Source: Deltaproteobacteria bacterium
GTDB taxonomy: Bacteria > Myxococcota_A > UBA796 > SXON01
Length of the DNA: 59,797 nucleotides
NCBI GenBank assembly: GCA_014191855.1
Contig: BJHF01000032.1
Span: 1 to 59,797 of the forward strand
Direction: 5' to 3'
The position numbers and the translations under genes were made by a program. Positions 51,921 through 59,797 of this stretch are shown here, in pieces; positions within the stretch are counted from its first letter, which is position 1, and the number at the start of each line of letters is the position of its first letter. The notes under the pieces are model-generated. The model searched no databases and was not told the origin of the DNA. It was given only the letters and a program-made list of their open reading frames with translations.

Positions 51921-52366
51921 CCCCGGCTCCCTATCGCGCGCCAGCCGGGCCAACGCCGGTCGAGCACCTCGGCGGCCGTGGCGTCCACGTCGAGGGAGCC
52001 CGCCTCCACGACGCGGAGCCACTGCCGCGCGAAGGCGGCCGGAGGCTCAAAAAGGAGAGCGGCGAGGTCGTGCTCCTGGCCGCAGGGGCATCGCAGCGCT
52101 CTCCGTCCTCCAGCTCTCCAGCTCTCCAGGGCGGTCGCGAACGGGCGAACCAGCGTTTCGCCGCGGCTTGGGCACCTCACCCGGAAGCCACCCTGGCCAT
52201 TGGCGATGAAGCGCTCCGGATCGGCGCGCTCGGCGATCACGCCGCGCTCGCCCCCGATCATGGCAGTGAAACCGGCGATCTCCCGTGCCACGTCCTCCGC
52301 TGAGGCCGCGTCCTCCACGCCCGGGACGAGGTACACCGTGAAGCGCGAAGAAGCCCGGGGCGGCAT
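51917..52366 (-). CDS. CPC-motif protein of unknown function
   Basis: A 149-residue protein. ATG 52366 shares its A with the ferredoxin stop (TGATG), which decides this start over the longer open frame. Features: a beta-rich N-terminus (FTVYLVPGVEDAAS), VRCPSRGETLVRPF and RALRCPCGQEHD, giving four cysteine/histidine ligands that look like a small zinc ribbon, then a helical tail. It may be a structural zinc-binding adaptor. No family recognised. Confidence 0.65.
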   Translation of the reverse strand: MPPRASSRFTVYLVPGVEDAASAEDVAREIAGFTAMIGGERGVIAERADPERFIANGQGGFRVRCPSRGETLVRPFATALESWRAGGRRALRCPCGQEHDLAALLFEPPAAFARQWLRVVEAGSLDVDATAAEVLDRRWPGWRAIGSRG

Positions 52367-52803
52367 CAGAAGAATTCCGGGATCGTGACCTCCACCCGCC
52401 CGCGCACTTGCGCCTGGCAAGCCAGCCGGTCGCCGCGCCGCTCCGCGTCCATCCCCAAGACGAGCTGCTCCATGGGCTCCGGCCGGCTGAGCTGCGCGGC
52501 CCCTGAAACGATGACCACCCGGCAGGTCCCGCACGAGCAATTCCCACCGCAATAGGACCGAAGATCCAACCCCGCGAGCTGAGCCGTTTCAAGGAGCGTG
52601 GCGCCATAGCGCGCCGGCGCGGGCTTGCCGTCGAACACGACCTCCAGCGGACCGGCCGCGCGGGCCTTCGCCTCGGGGCCGGTGGCGCTGGTGGTCGCCA
52701 CTCCGTTGCGCAGCACGCGCTCCACCACGGAAGCCGACGCCCGACTCGCCGCGCGAAGGCTGGCGCGGAGGACGCGGAACGGGAGCGCGGGTTGGTCGGC
52801 CAC
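52366..52803 (-). CDS. [2Fe-2S] ferredoxin (plant/adrenodoxin type)
   Basis: A 145-residue protein with a C-terminal beta-grasp ferredoxin. Cluster ligands are Cys85, 91, 94 (C-x5-C-x2-C in YCGGNCSCGTC) and Cys129 (RLACQA), with an extra Cys89. The N-terminal 50 residues are Ala/Arg-rich and amphipathic. I prefer GTG 52803, preceded by GAGGA seven bases upstream, over GTG 52830. It is the first gene of the leftward PfaD operon and a probable electron donor to that flavoenzyme (inference). Confidence 0.88.
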   Translation of the reverse strand: MADQPALPFRVLRASLRAASRASASVVERVLRNGVATTSATGPEAKARAAGPLEVVFDGKPAPARYGATLLETAQLAGLDLRSYCGGNCSCGTCRVVIVSGAAQLSRPEPMEQLVLGMDAERRGDRLACQAQVRGRVEVTIPEFF

Positions 52804-52914
52804 GGGAGGATCCTCGCCGGCGGGGCGCACGCGGGCAACCCCGGATCATCGCCATCGTAGCGCGGCGCACGTCGCAGAAGCCGGGTACGCTGAGAGAATG
52901 GGGTTGGTGGGCGG
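52804..52914. promoter_or_regulatory. Divergent region between ferredoxin operon and TonB-like gene
   Basis: These 111 bp between two outward starts probably hold both promoters. No convincing boxes are visible by eye. Nothing coding is seen, apart from a possible nine-codon extension of the ferredoxin. Confidence 0.4.
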
Positions 52915-54633
52915 ATGCTTGGGGGCCGATTCGTGATCGGGCGTTGGCCGCTCGCGTTGGGGGGCTCCTTGGCCGCACACGCCGCGATTGTCGGGGCGGC
53001 CCTGGCCGCCTGGCCCGCGCCCCCACCTGCCGCCGAGCCCACCACCTCGGTGGTTGTGCTCGACGATGAACCCCCAAATGTGACGATCGAAGCGGAGATC
53101 ACCCAGGCGGAGTCCGGCGTAGCTACCGCGGACGGCGGAGCCAAGGACGACGCCAGCCACGACGATGCGAGCGGCACCGCCGAGGCCTTACCCTCCGAGA
53201 TCGTGGACGAAGCGGCGGAAGCCAGCGTCGCAGCCCCACACCCACGCAAACGCCCCAAACACGACGTTGCGAGCGCGGAGCACCCAGCCAAATCCAAGCA
53301 GCGCGCGAAAGCTGCGCACCCCGAAGAGGCGCCGGACACCAAACGCAAGAAGAAGCTCGCTAAAAGGAGAAACCCGCATACGGAAGCGGCGGCGGTGGCC
53401 GCGCACCCGAAAGCGGCGGAGCCGCGGGCGACGACGACTGAGCCGCCCCCTGCCCCTCCGCCCGACCTGCAGGCCATCGCCGCGGCCTTGCCCGCCCCCA
53501 ATGCGCCCCCCCCAAAGGAGAAGGACAAGGAAGACGCCAAGAAAGGCAAGGAGGAGCATGCCGCCGCGGGCAGCGGTGCCGGCACGACCACCACCTTCAA
53601 ATTCGCGCGTACGACGGCGACGGGTGGCGCCGAGTCCGTCGCGGACGCGCAATACATTGGCGATCACGACGCGGCAGCGCCGAAGAACACGCGGGTCGCG
53701 ACGACGACGGAGCGCTCATCGGGCAACGCTCGCGGCAGCGGCGATGCGCTGCCAGTCCCGGAGGGCCACGCCAACGACGCCAAGGGTCCACTCGCCCACA
53801 CCGCCGTAGCGGCGCCGAGCCCCGAGTCGAGCGCCGGAGATCGCACGACGGCTGGGCGGATCGAGGGGGCCGGGCCCGCAGCCGGGCCGAAGCCGAACCC
53901 GCGGCGCTTGTTCATGCTCGGCGAGCTCTCAGACGCGCAAATCGCCGCCCGCCCGCCCGCCGATCAGCCACAAATAACGTTGGTGGTTCCCCGAAAGCGC
54001 GCTCCGGCCGCCAGGTTGGCCCTCGTCGTGGCGCCGCAGGAGCCTCCCAAAGCGCCGAGCGCGCCCCCTCCGTCGCCGACAGCCCAGGACCTCCTCACCC
54101 AGCCCCTGCCCTCGGTGACGCCGGCTCCCGAGGCTGTGGCCGCGGAAGACGGGTTCTGGGCCGGGGAAGGCGAAGCCACGGCCGGGACCGGGACCGACGC
54201 CGCCGACAGCCCCGATCCCGTGGCGGGCGAAAATGTCCATCGTACAATCTTCAAAAAGGATGGAGCTGGGTGGACCGAGGTGACGACGCTGGAAGACGCC
54301 GTAGAGCTGAGCGACCATGCCGCAGTCTCCGTGCGCCAAACGGAACTGGGCACCTGGTTCACCCCGGTGGACGACCTGGTGCGGCTCGGCTGGCGTCCGC
54401 CGTTGGACCAGCTCGTCCTCGGGGTTGGCGGCCGCGTAACCGTGGAGTTCACGGTGCGCCGAAACGGCCGCGTCGCCGAGGTGAGCCTCGTGGATGCCAA
54501 TGTGCCCCTCACGCTCCAGGAAGCGGCGTTGGCGGCGGTACCCGAGGCGGTGGCCCCCCCGCCAAACGGATACGCCCCGCTGCGTGTGCGCTACGTGTTC
54601 CGCTACGGCACTTCTGGGGGTAAGCTGAACTGA
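52915..54633 (+). CDS. TonB-like protein with long disordered linker
   Basis: A 572-residue envelope protein. One N-terminal membrane helix (about 13-32, LALGGSLAAHAAIVGAALAA) anchors it in the inner membrane. Then comes roughly 450 residues of Ala/Pro/Lys/Thr-rich, periplasm-spanning linker and a C-terminal TonB-type domain (about 495-568: GGRVTVEFTVRRNGRVAEVS). Its role would be energy transduction to, or contact with, the outer membrane. The length of the linker is unusual. The stop overlaps the next gene (TGATG). Confidence 0.83.
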   Translation: MLGGRFVIGRWPLALGGSLAAHAAIVGAALAAWPAPPPAAEPTTSVVVLDDEPPNVTIEAEITQAESGVATADGGAKDDASHDDASGTAEALPSEIVDEAAEASVAAPHPRKRPKHDVASAEHPAKSKQRAKAAHPEEAPDTKRKKKLAKRRNPHTEAAAVAAHPKAAEPRATTTEPPPAPPPDLQAIAAALPAPNAPPPKEKDKEDAKKGKEEHAAAGSGAGTTTTFKFARTTATGGAESVADAQYIGDHDAAAPKNTRVATTTERSSGNARGSGDALPVPEGHANDAKGPLAHTAVAAPSPESSAGDRTTAGRIEGAGPAAGPKPNPRRLFMLGELSDAQIAARPPADQPQITLVVPRKRAPAARLALVVAPQEPPKAPSAPPPSPTAQDLLTQPLPSVTPAPEAVAAEDGFWAGEGEATAGTGTDAADSPDPVAGENVHRTIFKKDGAGWTEVTTLEDAVELSDHAAVSVRQTELGTWFTPVDDLVRLGWRPPLDQLVLGVGGRVTVEFTVRRNGRVAEVSLVDANVPLTLQEAALAAVPEAVAPPPNGYAPLRVRYVFRYGTSGGKLN

Positions 54634-55718
54634 TGTCGGGGCCGAGTCCACAACGCCGTCGTGTGCCTGAGCTGTTCGGGGTGTTCCTGGCCGTGCTGCT
54701 CGTGCACGTGCTCGGCGTGTGGACGGTGGCAAAGTACGGCCTGACATTCGATTTATCGGCCTATGAAGCCCCTATCTCTGTTTCCATGCTGAATGGGGAC
54801 GTGATCCCCGGGGACGTACTACCACCCAGTTACGACGCGGCGGCGATAACCGCGACCGAGCCCGAGGCGGAGCCCGTGCCCGAGCCCGAGCCGGAAGATC
54901 CGGTCGACCCCGATGGCCAAATCGTTGAAACGCCGCCGCCGACCGAGGACAAGGTGCCGCTGCAGGCGGACTACCTCGCCGAGCACAACAACGCGGTGCC
55001 GGAGGAGATGCGCTCGCGGCAGTTCAAGATCAACCCGGAGATCCTGGCCTCCACCTTCAGCGAAGACTCGAAGCTGGAGCTGCAAGACGTGGAGGACATC
55101 GGCGCCACGGATGCCTCCACCGGGGCTACGGCCGGCGGCATCCAGGAGGACACGATCGGCAAGGGCGCCCCCCGATCGCTCGTCCCCTCGCAATTTTCGA
55201 TCACCAACAAGGAGGGGCTGGCGGCCCCGACTTCCGCCTCGTCCAGCCGGCAAGACGTGCGGGGGGCGCCGCAGAACGACTTGCTGGACGAAAAATATGG
55301 TCCCGGCGTCGCGCTGAACACCCGGGAGTTCTTCGGGGCCGAGTACATCAATCGCATCCGCCGGCAAGTGAACTTCTATTGGAAGCAGAACCTGGATAAT
55401 TTGTCGCCAAGCGTGCGCCTCGGAAAGCCGCGGTACCGCACCTCGGTTTCGGTGGTGCTCAACGCAGACGGGATCCTGGAGAGCATCGAGGTGACCGAGG
55501 ACAGCGGGCAGCCGCCCATCGACGACTGCGTCGTTCTGGCGTTCAAGATCGCGGGACCCTACCCCAACCCGCCCGCGCAGCTGATCAAGCGGGACAACCG
55601 GGTGTACCTGCCGGATTTTGAGTTCACGGTGGAAGTCGGGCAGGCCCAGATGCAGTACCAGGGCGTGGACCCGCGCGCCAACGTGCAATTCCCGGGGATC
55701 CTGAACGCGCCTCGATAG
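54633..55718 (+). CDS. TonB-family protein (second of pair)
   Basis: A 361-residue protein with the same plan: membrane helix at about 13-33 (LFGVFLAVLLVHVLGVWTV), an acidic E-P repeat (PEAEPVPEPEPEDP), a mid-region, and a C-terminal TonB-like domain (FFGAEYINRIRRQVNFYWKQNL; YRTSVSVVLNADGILESIEV). It is translationally coupled to the upstream TonB-like gene. No exbB/exbD or TonB-dependent receptor is in the window. It may equally belong to an AglT/gliding-type envelope machine, since Myxococcota carry several TonB-domain proteins there. Confidence 0.82.
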   Translation: MSGPSPQRRRVPELFGVFLAVLLVHVLGVWTVAKYGLTFDLSAYEAPISVSMLNGDVIPGDVLPPSYDAAAITATEPEAEPVPEPEPEDPVDPDGQIVETPPPTEDKVPLQADYLAEHNNAVPEEMRSRQFKINPEILASTFSEDSKLELQDVEDIGATDASTGATAGGIQEDTIGKGAPRSLVPSQFSITNKEGLAAPTSASSSRQDVRGAPQNDLLDEKYGPGVALNTREFFGAEYINRIRRQVNFYWKQNLDNLSPSVRLGKPRYRTSVSVVLNADGILESIEVTEDSGQPPIDDCVVLAFKIAGPYPNPPAQLIKRDNRVYLPDFEFTVEVGQAQMQYQGVDPRANVQFPGILNAPR

Positions 55719-55768
55719 CCGCCGCGTACGTCGCGACCTGGCCGGCTCCATGCTAGAACCCGTTGACG

Positions 55769-57553
55769 ATGGAGCCACGCGAGCTGGAGCTGCTTCGTCC
55801 CCTGGGTCAGGGGGGCTTTGGAACCGTGTGGCTCGCCAAGCTGCACGGGCGCGACGGGTTCAGCCGCCGCGTGGCCGTAAAACTGATGCGGGATACGGGC
55901 GCTTCTCCTGACGTAATCGCGCGGCAGCGTGACGAGGCGCGGCTGCTCGGGTTGCTGCAACACCCCCACATCGTGCAGGTGTTCGACCTCACCGAGCACA
56001 ACGGCCTGCCGGCCGTGATCATGGAGTTCGTAGAAGGGGCGGATGCCGCCACCCTCCTGAAACAAACCGGCGCCCTGCCGCTGAACGTCGCGGTGCCGAT
56101 CGCGGCGGCGGTGGCGGGGGCGCTGGATGCGGGCTGGAACTCGCTGTCTCCAGAGTCGGAGCGGCCCCTGCGCGTCATCCATCGCGACATCAAACCCGCC
56201 AACGTGCTCGTTACCGTGCATGGCGCGGTGAAGGTGCTGGATTTTGGCGTGGCTCGCGCGGACTTCGAGCGAGAGGGCAACACCCAGTCGATGGCCTTCG
56301 GCACGCCGCGGTTCATGGCCCCCGAGCAGTTCCTCCAGGGCGAAGTCGGCGCCGGGAACGATGTGTACGCTCTGGCCGTCACCCTCTGGGAGCTGGTGGT
56401 CGGCCGCAGTTGGGAGCGTCCGCCCCTCGGCGAGGAGCGGTTCACGGCGCGCGTGCACGAACAAATCGAGGAAGCCCCAGAGGTGTTGAGGCCACTGCTC
56501 CGCCGGATGACGTCGTGGATTCCGGAGGGCCGCCCCAGCGCTTCCGAGGTGCGAGAATCCCTCGAAGGATTGCCGATCCCTGGGGAATCGCTCCGGGCGT
56601 GGGCGCGGGCGGAGGTGCCCCGGGCGATGGAAGCGCACGCGCTCACCTTGTCGCAGACGCTGGGAGGTACCAGCGCGGGCGAGCTGCTTGGCACGCCCGT
56701 CACGCCGACTCCCGATGGCGCGGCGCGCGTCACCGCGCCGATTGAAGACAGCGGATTGTCCCTCGCGCAAACGGCGGGAGTGCCCTCACCGCCCCCCCGG
56801 CCACCGCTGGCCGCTTTGCCGCTCGCCGCCGCGGTGATCGGCCTCGGAGCGGCCGCATTTCTGCTGGGCCTGGCGCTCGTCGCGGTCGGGTTCTTTTCAG
56901 CGACCCACCCGCCCGAAGCAGCCGGTACGCCAGAGGTCTCCGTCGAGGCCCCCATCGACGCGCCGCCCGTGGCGGGGGAGCCGAGCGAAGCGGCGGATAC
57001 GCCGCCGTCCGCTGTGCCGCCCTCCGCAACGACGACAACGTCGCTCCCGGCCGAAGCCGCATCGAGCGCATCGAGAAACCCTTTGCCTCCGGTGGGGAAC
57101 GACGCTTCGCGCCAGGCGCTGCTCGCAGGCCTCGGGGCTGAGCCGGAGCCGACACCGGTGCCAACCCTCGCGCCCGGCGCCCCGGAGCCGCCCAGCGCCC
57201 CGCTGAAGGCCGCCTCCCCGAAGCCGGAGCCGAAGCCGGAGCCCAAAGCGGAGGCCAGACCGGAGCCGAAGCCCGAGCCGAAGGCTGCACCGGAGCCATC
57301 GGCGGGCGCCGCCCCGGAGCCGGTGCGGACGCGCCCCTTACGCATCCTCGCGGACGTGATCGGGGCCGCCGTTCGGATCGACGGCAGCGCGGCGGGAAAC
57401 ACGCCGTTGCCTGCGCGAAACCTCTCCTATGGTGTGCACGAGGTGGAGGTGGAGGTGGGCGGGGTCGTCGCCCGCCGCTCGTTCACGGTGGATGCCAACC
57501 TCTCCACCACACTCCGCTATCTCTCCAAGGACAAACGATGGGTTTGGGAATGA
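55769..57553 (+). CDS. Membrane Ser/Thr kinase with PEGA-like C-terminus
   Basis: 594 residues from ATG 55769; a TTG two codons upstream is less likely. The kinase domain spans about 8-270: GQGGFG, Lys38, HRDIKPAN (138-145), DFG (158-160), APEQ. A membrane helix lies at about 348-377, then a Pro/Glu/Lys spacer (PEPKPEPK repeats near 480-505), and a small C-terminal beta domain with PEGA-type pattern (IRIDGSAAGNTPLPARNL; YGVHEVEVEVGG). So a cytoplasmic kinase has an extracytoplasmic ligand- or wall-binding tail. The final codons overlap the next gene. Confidence 0.93.
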   Translation: MEPRELELLRPLGQGGFGTVWLAKLHGRDGFSRRVAVKLMRDTGASPDVIARQRDEARLLGLLQHPHIVQVFDLTEHNGLPAVIMEFVEGADAATLLKQTGALPLNVAVPIAAAVAGALDAGWNSLSPESERPLRVIHRDIKPANVLVTVHGAVKVLDFGVARADFEREGNTQSMAFGTPRFMAPEQFLQGEVGAGNDVYALAVTLWELVVGRSWERPPLGEERFTARVHEQIEEAPEVLRPLLRRMTSWIPEGRPSASEVRESLEGLPIPGESLRAWARAEVPRAMEAHALTLSQTLGGTSAGELLGTPVTPTPDGAARVTAPIEDSGLSLAQTAGVPSPPPRPPLAALPLAAAVIGLGAAAFLLGLALVAVGFFSATHPPEAAGTPEVSVEAPIDAPPVAGEPSEAADTPPSAVPPSATTTTSLPAEAASSASRNPLPPVGNDASRQALLAGLGAEPEPTPVPTLAPGAPEPPSAPLKAASPKPEPKPEPKAEARPEPKPEPKAAPEPSAGAAPEPVRTRPLRILADVIGAAVRIDGSAAGNTPLPARNLSYGVHEVEVEVGGVVARRSFTVDANLSTTLRYLSKDKRWVWE

Positions 57554-58290
57554 TCCTGTACTTCGCCGCCGCCGCACACGCCGAATGCGCGCCCCTCGCC
57601 GAGGCGCTCGAAGCGGCCACGCGCGCCCTCGTGGATGGCACCGAAACGTCCCCAGCCTTCGCCGCCGCCGAAGCCTCGCTGGCGTGCGGCCCCGCGAGCC
57701 GCGAGGAACTGGCCCGCCTCTGGCTCCTCCACGGCGCCGCGCTGCACCTCACCGGCGACCTCACCTCCGCGGAAGCCTACTTCGCGGCCGCGTTCACGCT
57801 CAGCCCCGCAGGGTACGACGACCGCCTCGGCCCGACGGTTCGGGCGGCGTTCGAAGCCGCCAAGCACGGGGATCCCGGCCGGCTCACCGCCAGTAGGCCG
57901 GTGAGCGTGGATGGCAAGAAGCTCAAGCGCTTCCCCGCGACGCTGGAGTCGGGCCCTCACGCCGTGGTGGCGTCGGATGCCGGTTGGGCCCGCGTGGTGG
58001 TGATCCTGCCGAATGACGATCTGGTCGTGGAGGTGCCACCGCCGGGGGCGAACGCCCCGACCGCAATAAAAGGCAAGTCCCCCGCCTGGCTCATCGCCGG
58101 TGGCGTCGCTTTGGCCGGCGCGGTTGGCTGCGGCGCGGGCGCATACACACAAACTTCGGTGATGAGCGAAGCCGAAACCACCTCCGACCTCGACGCGGGC
58201 TGGGCCACCCAGCAGGCGCTGGGGTACTCGGCGATCGGGCTCGGCGCGTTGGGCGCGAGCGGCCTGGTGCTGCACTTCGTGCTTCCGTAG
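57538..58290 (+). CDS. Exported protein with TPR-like region and C-terminal helices
   Basis: A 250-residue protein. ATG 57538 gives a short signal sequence (MGLGMILYFAAAAHA); ATG 57550 would overlap the kinase stop as ATGA and is a reasonable alternative. The mature part is helical and TPR-like (ARLWLLHGAALHLTGDLTSAEAYFAAAFTLSP), followed by a PEGA-like strand region (GPHAVVASDAGWARVVVILP) and two C-terminal hydrophobic helices. The overlap with the kinase gene suggests a joint function. Similar partners occur beside kinases in Myxococcota. Confidence 0.78.
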   Translation: MGLGMILYFAAAAHAECAPLAEALEAATRALVDGTETSPAFAAAEASLACGPASREELARLWLLHGAALHLTGDLTSAEAYFAAAFTLSPAGYDDRLGPTVRAAFEAAKHGDPGRLTASRPVSVDGKKLKRFPATLESGPHAVVASDAGWARVVVILPNDDLVVEVPPPGANAPTAIKGKSPAWLIAGGVALAGAVGCGAGAYTQTSVMSEAETTSDLDAGWATQQALGYSAIGLGALGASGLVLHFVLP

Positions 58291-58303
58291 GCAGAAACCG
58301 GCC

Positions 58304-59143
58304 TCAGGCCGTGGAGAATCGCTCGAACCGGAAGTCGTCGCCGAGCGCCAGGAGCGTGTCTTCCGGCACCTCCTCCCAGATGTCCTCGTCCCCGATCCGT
58401 TCGCTCGCCACCAACAAGTGGTTCACCCGTTCGTGAGGACGCACCGCCAACAAGCACGGCTTGTTCGGTTCCTGGCACGTCTCCGCGTCGCGACAAAAGT
58501 GCTTCTGGGTTGCGAAGAAGAGCTCCCGCCCGTGGCGATGCGCGAAGAACGCGTGCCCGTTCGTAAGCAGGAAGTTCACGATCGGCGGCTCGGCGCCCAC
58601 GAGCCCGGCCCAGCGGTTCACCTCCGCCATCGCGTGCCGAACCGACTCCCCCACCGCGGCCGCGGGCACGGCGCCAAGCCCCTCGGGGTCCACGCCTCGC
58701 TCGGCCATGATCCCGAGGAGGTAGCAGAAGAAGGCCTCGGTATCGGTGGCGCCTAGCCGACGTGATCGGAGGGCCTCAGGCGTAGCCGCAAGCAGGAGCG
58801 GCTCGATCTGCTCGAAGCCGTGCAACGTGCCATTGTGCGCGAACAACCAGCGACCATTCCGAAATGGGTGGGTGTTGAGCGGGCCGACCTCGCCGACTGT
58901 AGCGCGGCGAACGTGGGCGATGAGCGCGTTCGAGGCCAGGCGATCCGCAGCTCGTCGGAACGCGGAACAGTCGGCCGCCGCCGCCTCGCTCTTCACGACG
59001 TAGGCTTCACCTGCCTGAAAGTAGCCGATCCCCCAGCCGTGGGGATGCGCCCGCGCCTGGTCGGCGAGGGCGTTCTCCGCCGCGATCAGCGAGCGGTGGG
59101 CCCGGGAGAGCACCGCGGAGCGGAAGCCAAAAAGCCTGCACAT
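58304..59143 (-). CDS. Class II glutamine amidotransferase
   Basis: A 279-residue Ntn-type amidotransferase. ATG 59143 is chosen over an in-frame codon five residues upstream because it puts the nucleophile at Cys2 (MCRLFGFRS), as catalysis requires. Other motifs: HPHGWGIGYF, IAHVRRATVG, NTHPFRNGRWLFAHNGTL and DTEAFFCYLLG. It belongs to the YafJ/EgtC-like stand-alone family with an unknown acceptor. It is divergent from tatB. Confidence 0.92.
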   Translation of the reverse strand: MCRLFGFRSAVLSRAHRSLIAAENALADQARAHPHGWGIGYFQAGEAYVVKSEAAAADCSAFRRAADRLASNALIAHVRRATVGEVGPLNTHPFRNGRWLFAHNGTLHGFEQIEPLLLAATPEALRSRRLGATDTEAFFCYLLGIMAERGVDPEGLGAVPAAAVGESVRHAMAEVNRWAGLVGAEPPIVNFLLTNGHAFFAHRHGRELFFATQKHFCRDAETCQEPNKPCLLAVRPHERVNHLLVASERIGDEDIWEEVPEDTLLALGDDFRFERFSTA

Positions 59144-59232
59144 GTTCAGATTTACCACGGAGCGGCACCCGTGACACTCCGGGGCGTGCCCGCGCCGCGA
59201 CTCGGAGATAGACCGCCGCCGCGGGAGGCCGC

Positions 59233-59772
59233 CTGTTCGATCTGAGCCTCGGGGAAATGCTGCTCATCGGGGTGGTGATCCTGGTCTTCGTAGGCCCGGA
59301 TCGCATCCCCGAGATGATGTCGACCGCCGGCAAGTGGTACGGCAAATTCCGGCGCATGAGCGACGATCTTCGGCGCGCGTTCAACGCGGAGGTCGCCCGC
59401 GTGGAGGCCGACAAGCGGCGGGACGAGCTGGATGCCCGGCGGCGCGAGGCCGACATACGGCGGCAGGTCGAGCGTGAGGAGCGGGAGCGGGCGGCGGCCG
59501 CGGGTGAGGCCGCTCCGGCCGCAGTCGCGCCGGCCGACCCCCCGGTGGCTCCGGCGGCGGCTGCCCCGACCGAACCTGCGGCCGTTCCAAACGCCCCGGA
59601 GGTGTGGCCCGTGGCGCCGCCCTCGGTGGATCCCCCAAAAGCGCCAACCCCCGCTCCGAGCGAAGCGCCAGTTGGTGGGCCGGATACGCCGTCCCCTCGC
59701 GCGAGCCGGCCGCTACCGGAAGGCACCGCAGCCCGCGCCCCGTTCCCGACGCCCGCGCCGGGCGCCGAATGA
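59233..59772 (+). CDS. tatB: Twin-arginine translocase TatB
   Basis: Subunit of the Tat receptor complex. One N-terminal membrane helix (GEMLLIGVVILVFVGPDRIP, with the hinge GP at 21-22), then the amphipathic helix (AGKWYGKFRRMSDDLRRAFN), a charged coiled region and a Pro/Ala-rich tail of about 80 residues. The family start (FDLSLGE before the helix) lies upstream of the first ATG (59257), so I propose a CTG at 59233, with GGGAGG four bases upstream. No tatA or tatC is seen before the window ends. Confidence 0.88.
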   Translation: MFDLSLGEMLLIGVVILVFVGPDRIPEMMSTAGKWYGKFRRMSDDLRRAFNAEVARVEADKRRDELDARRREADIRRQVEREERERAAAAGEAAPAAVAPADPPVAPAAAAPTEPAAVPNAPEVWPVAPPSVDPPKAPTPAPSEAPVGGPDTPSPRASRPLPEGTAARAPFPTPAPGAE

Positions 59773-59797
59773 TCCGGACGCCCGCCGCATTCACGAT

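Overview
The window is GC-rich (about two thirds G+C by eye), gene-dense and full of four-base stop/start overlaps (ATGA, GTGA, TTGA). It most resembles a Myxococcota (former deltaproteobacterial) chromosome. Supporting features are a ferrochelatase with an internal cysteine cluster of the type described for Myxococcus xanthus, membrane-anchored Ser/Thr kinases, an FHA protein, TonB-like proteins, and many lipoproteins whose mature ends carry D(T/S)G-rich tethers. The lineage call is inference; no rRNA or other phylogenetic marker was compared.

Layout. 1-563: end of a lipoprotein with a 21-bp tandem repeat. 663-10318: the whole C5 haem pathway from glutamyl-tRNA to protohaem, as two divergent units (hemE-N-Y-A-C-L-H leftward, hemD-B rightward). 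A tRNA-Glu(CTC) follows at 10360, the tRNA species that HemA consumes. 10379-19555: an unusual block with a tandem alpha/beta hydrolase facing a six-gene, translationally coupled operon: unknown domain fused to an acyl-adenylate ligase, second ligase, amidohydrolase, acyl carrier protein, GNAT, GcvT-like protein. I know no characterised pathway with this set, and it is my main candidate for an undescribed system. 19575-23332: kinase with C-terminal WD-type repeats plus an FHA/winged-helix regulator. 23528-26691: small lipoprotein, LpxH-like phosphatase, RarA and a DUF2809 membrane protein, with a cluster of TGTGAGAA octamers. 26693-34504: CotH/lamin-tail lipoprotein, methylmalonyl-CoA mutase large subunit, adenosine deaminase, a gene-free stretch with symmetric octamer repeats, MBL-fold lipoprotein, and BCCP plus biotin carboxylase.

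34583-39759: small acidic proteins and a peroxide-defence operon (rubrerythrin, Fe-S oxidoreductase, DUF3501, peroxiredoxin, PerR-like regulator), then an FGE-fold lipoprotein. 39811-42255: Lon. 42318-49596: three polytopic membrane proteins around a neutral-ceramidase-like lipoprotein. 49593-52803: a leftward operon of ferredoxin, CPC-motif protein, membrane-anchored protein, stand-alone PfaD and one of those membrane proteins. 52915-58290: two TonB-type proteins, a kinase with a PEGA-like tail and its partner. 58304-59772: class II amidotransferase and TatB.

How it fits together. The haem genes, tRNA-Glu, radical-SAM HemN, rubrerythrin/peroxiredoxin/PerR module and Fe-S proteins suit a cell that makes haem and handles low or fluctuating oxygen. 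Biotin carboxylase, BCCP and the mutase point to propionyl-CoA/methylmalonyl-CoA metabolism, though no carboxyltransferase or B12-binding subunit lies in the window. The remaining loci are surface or envelope functions and signalling.
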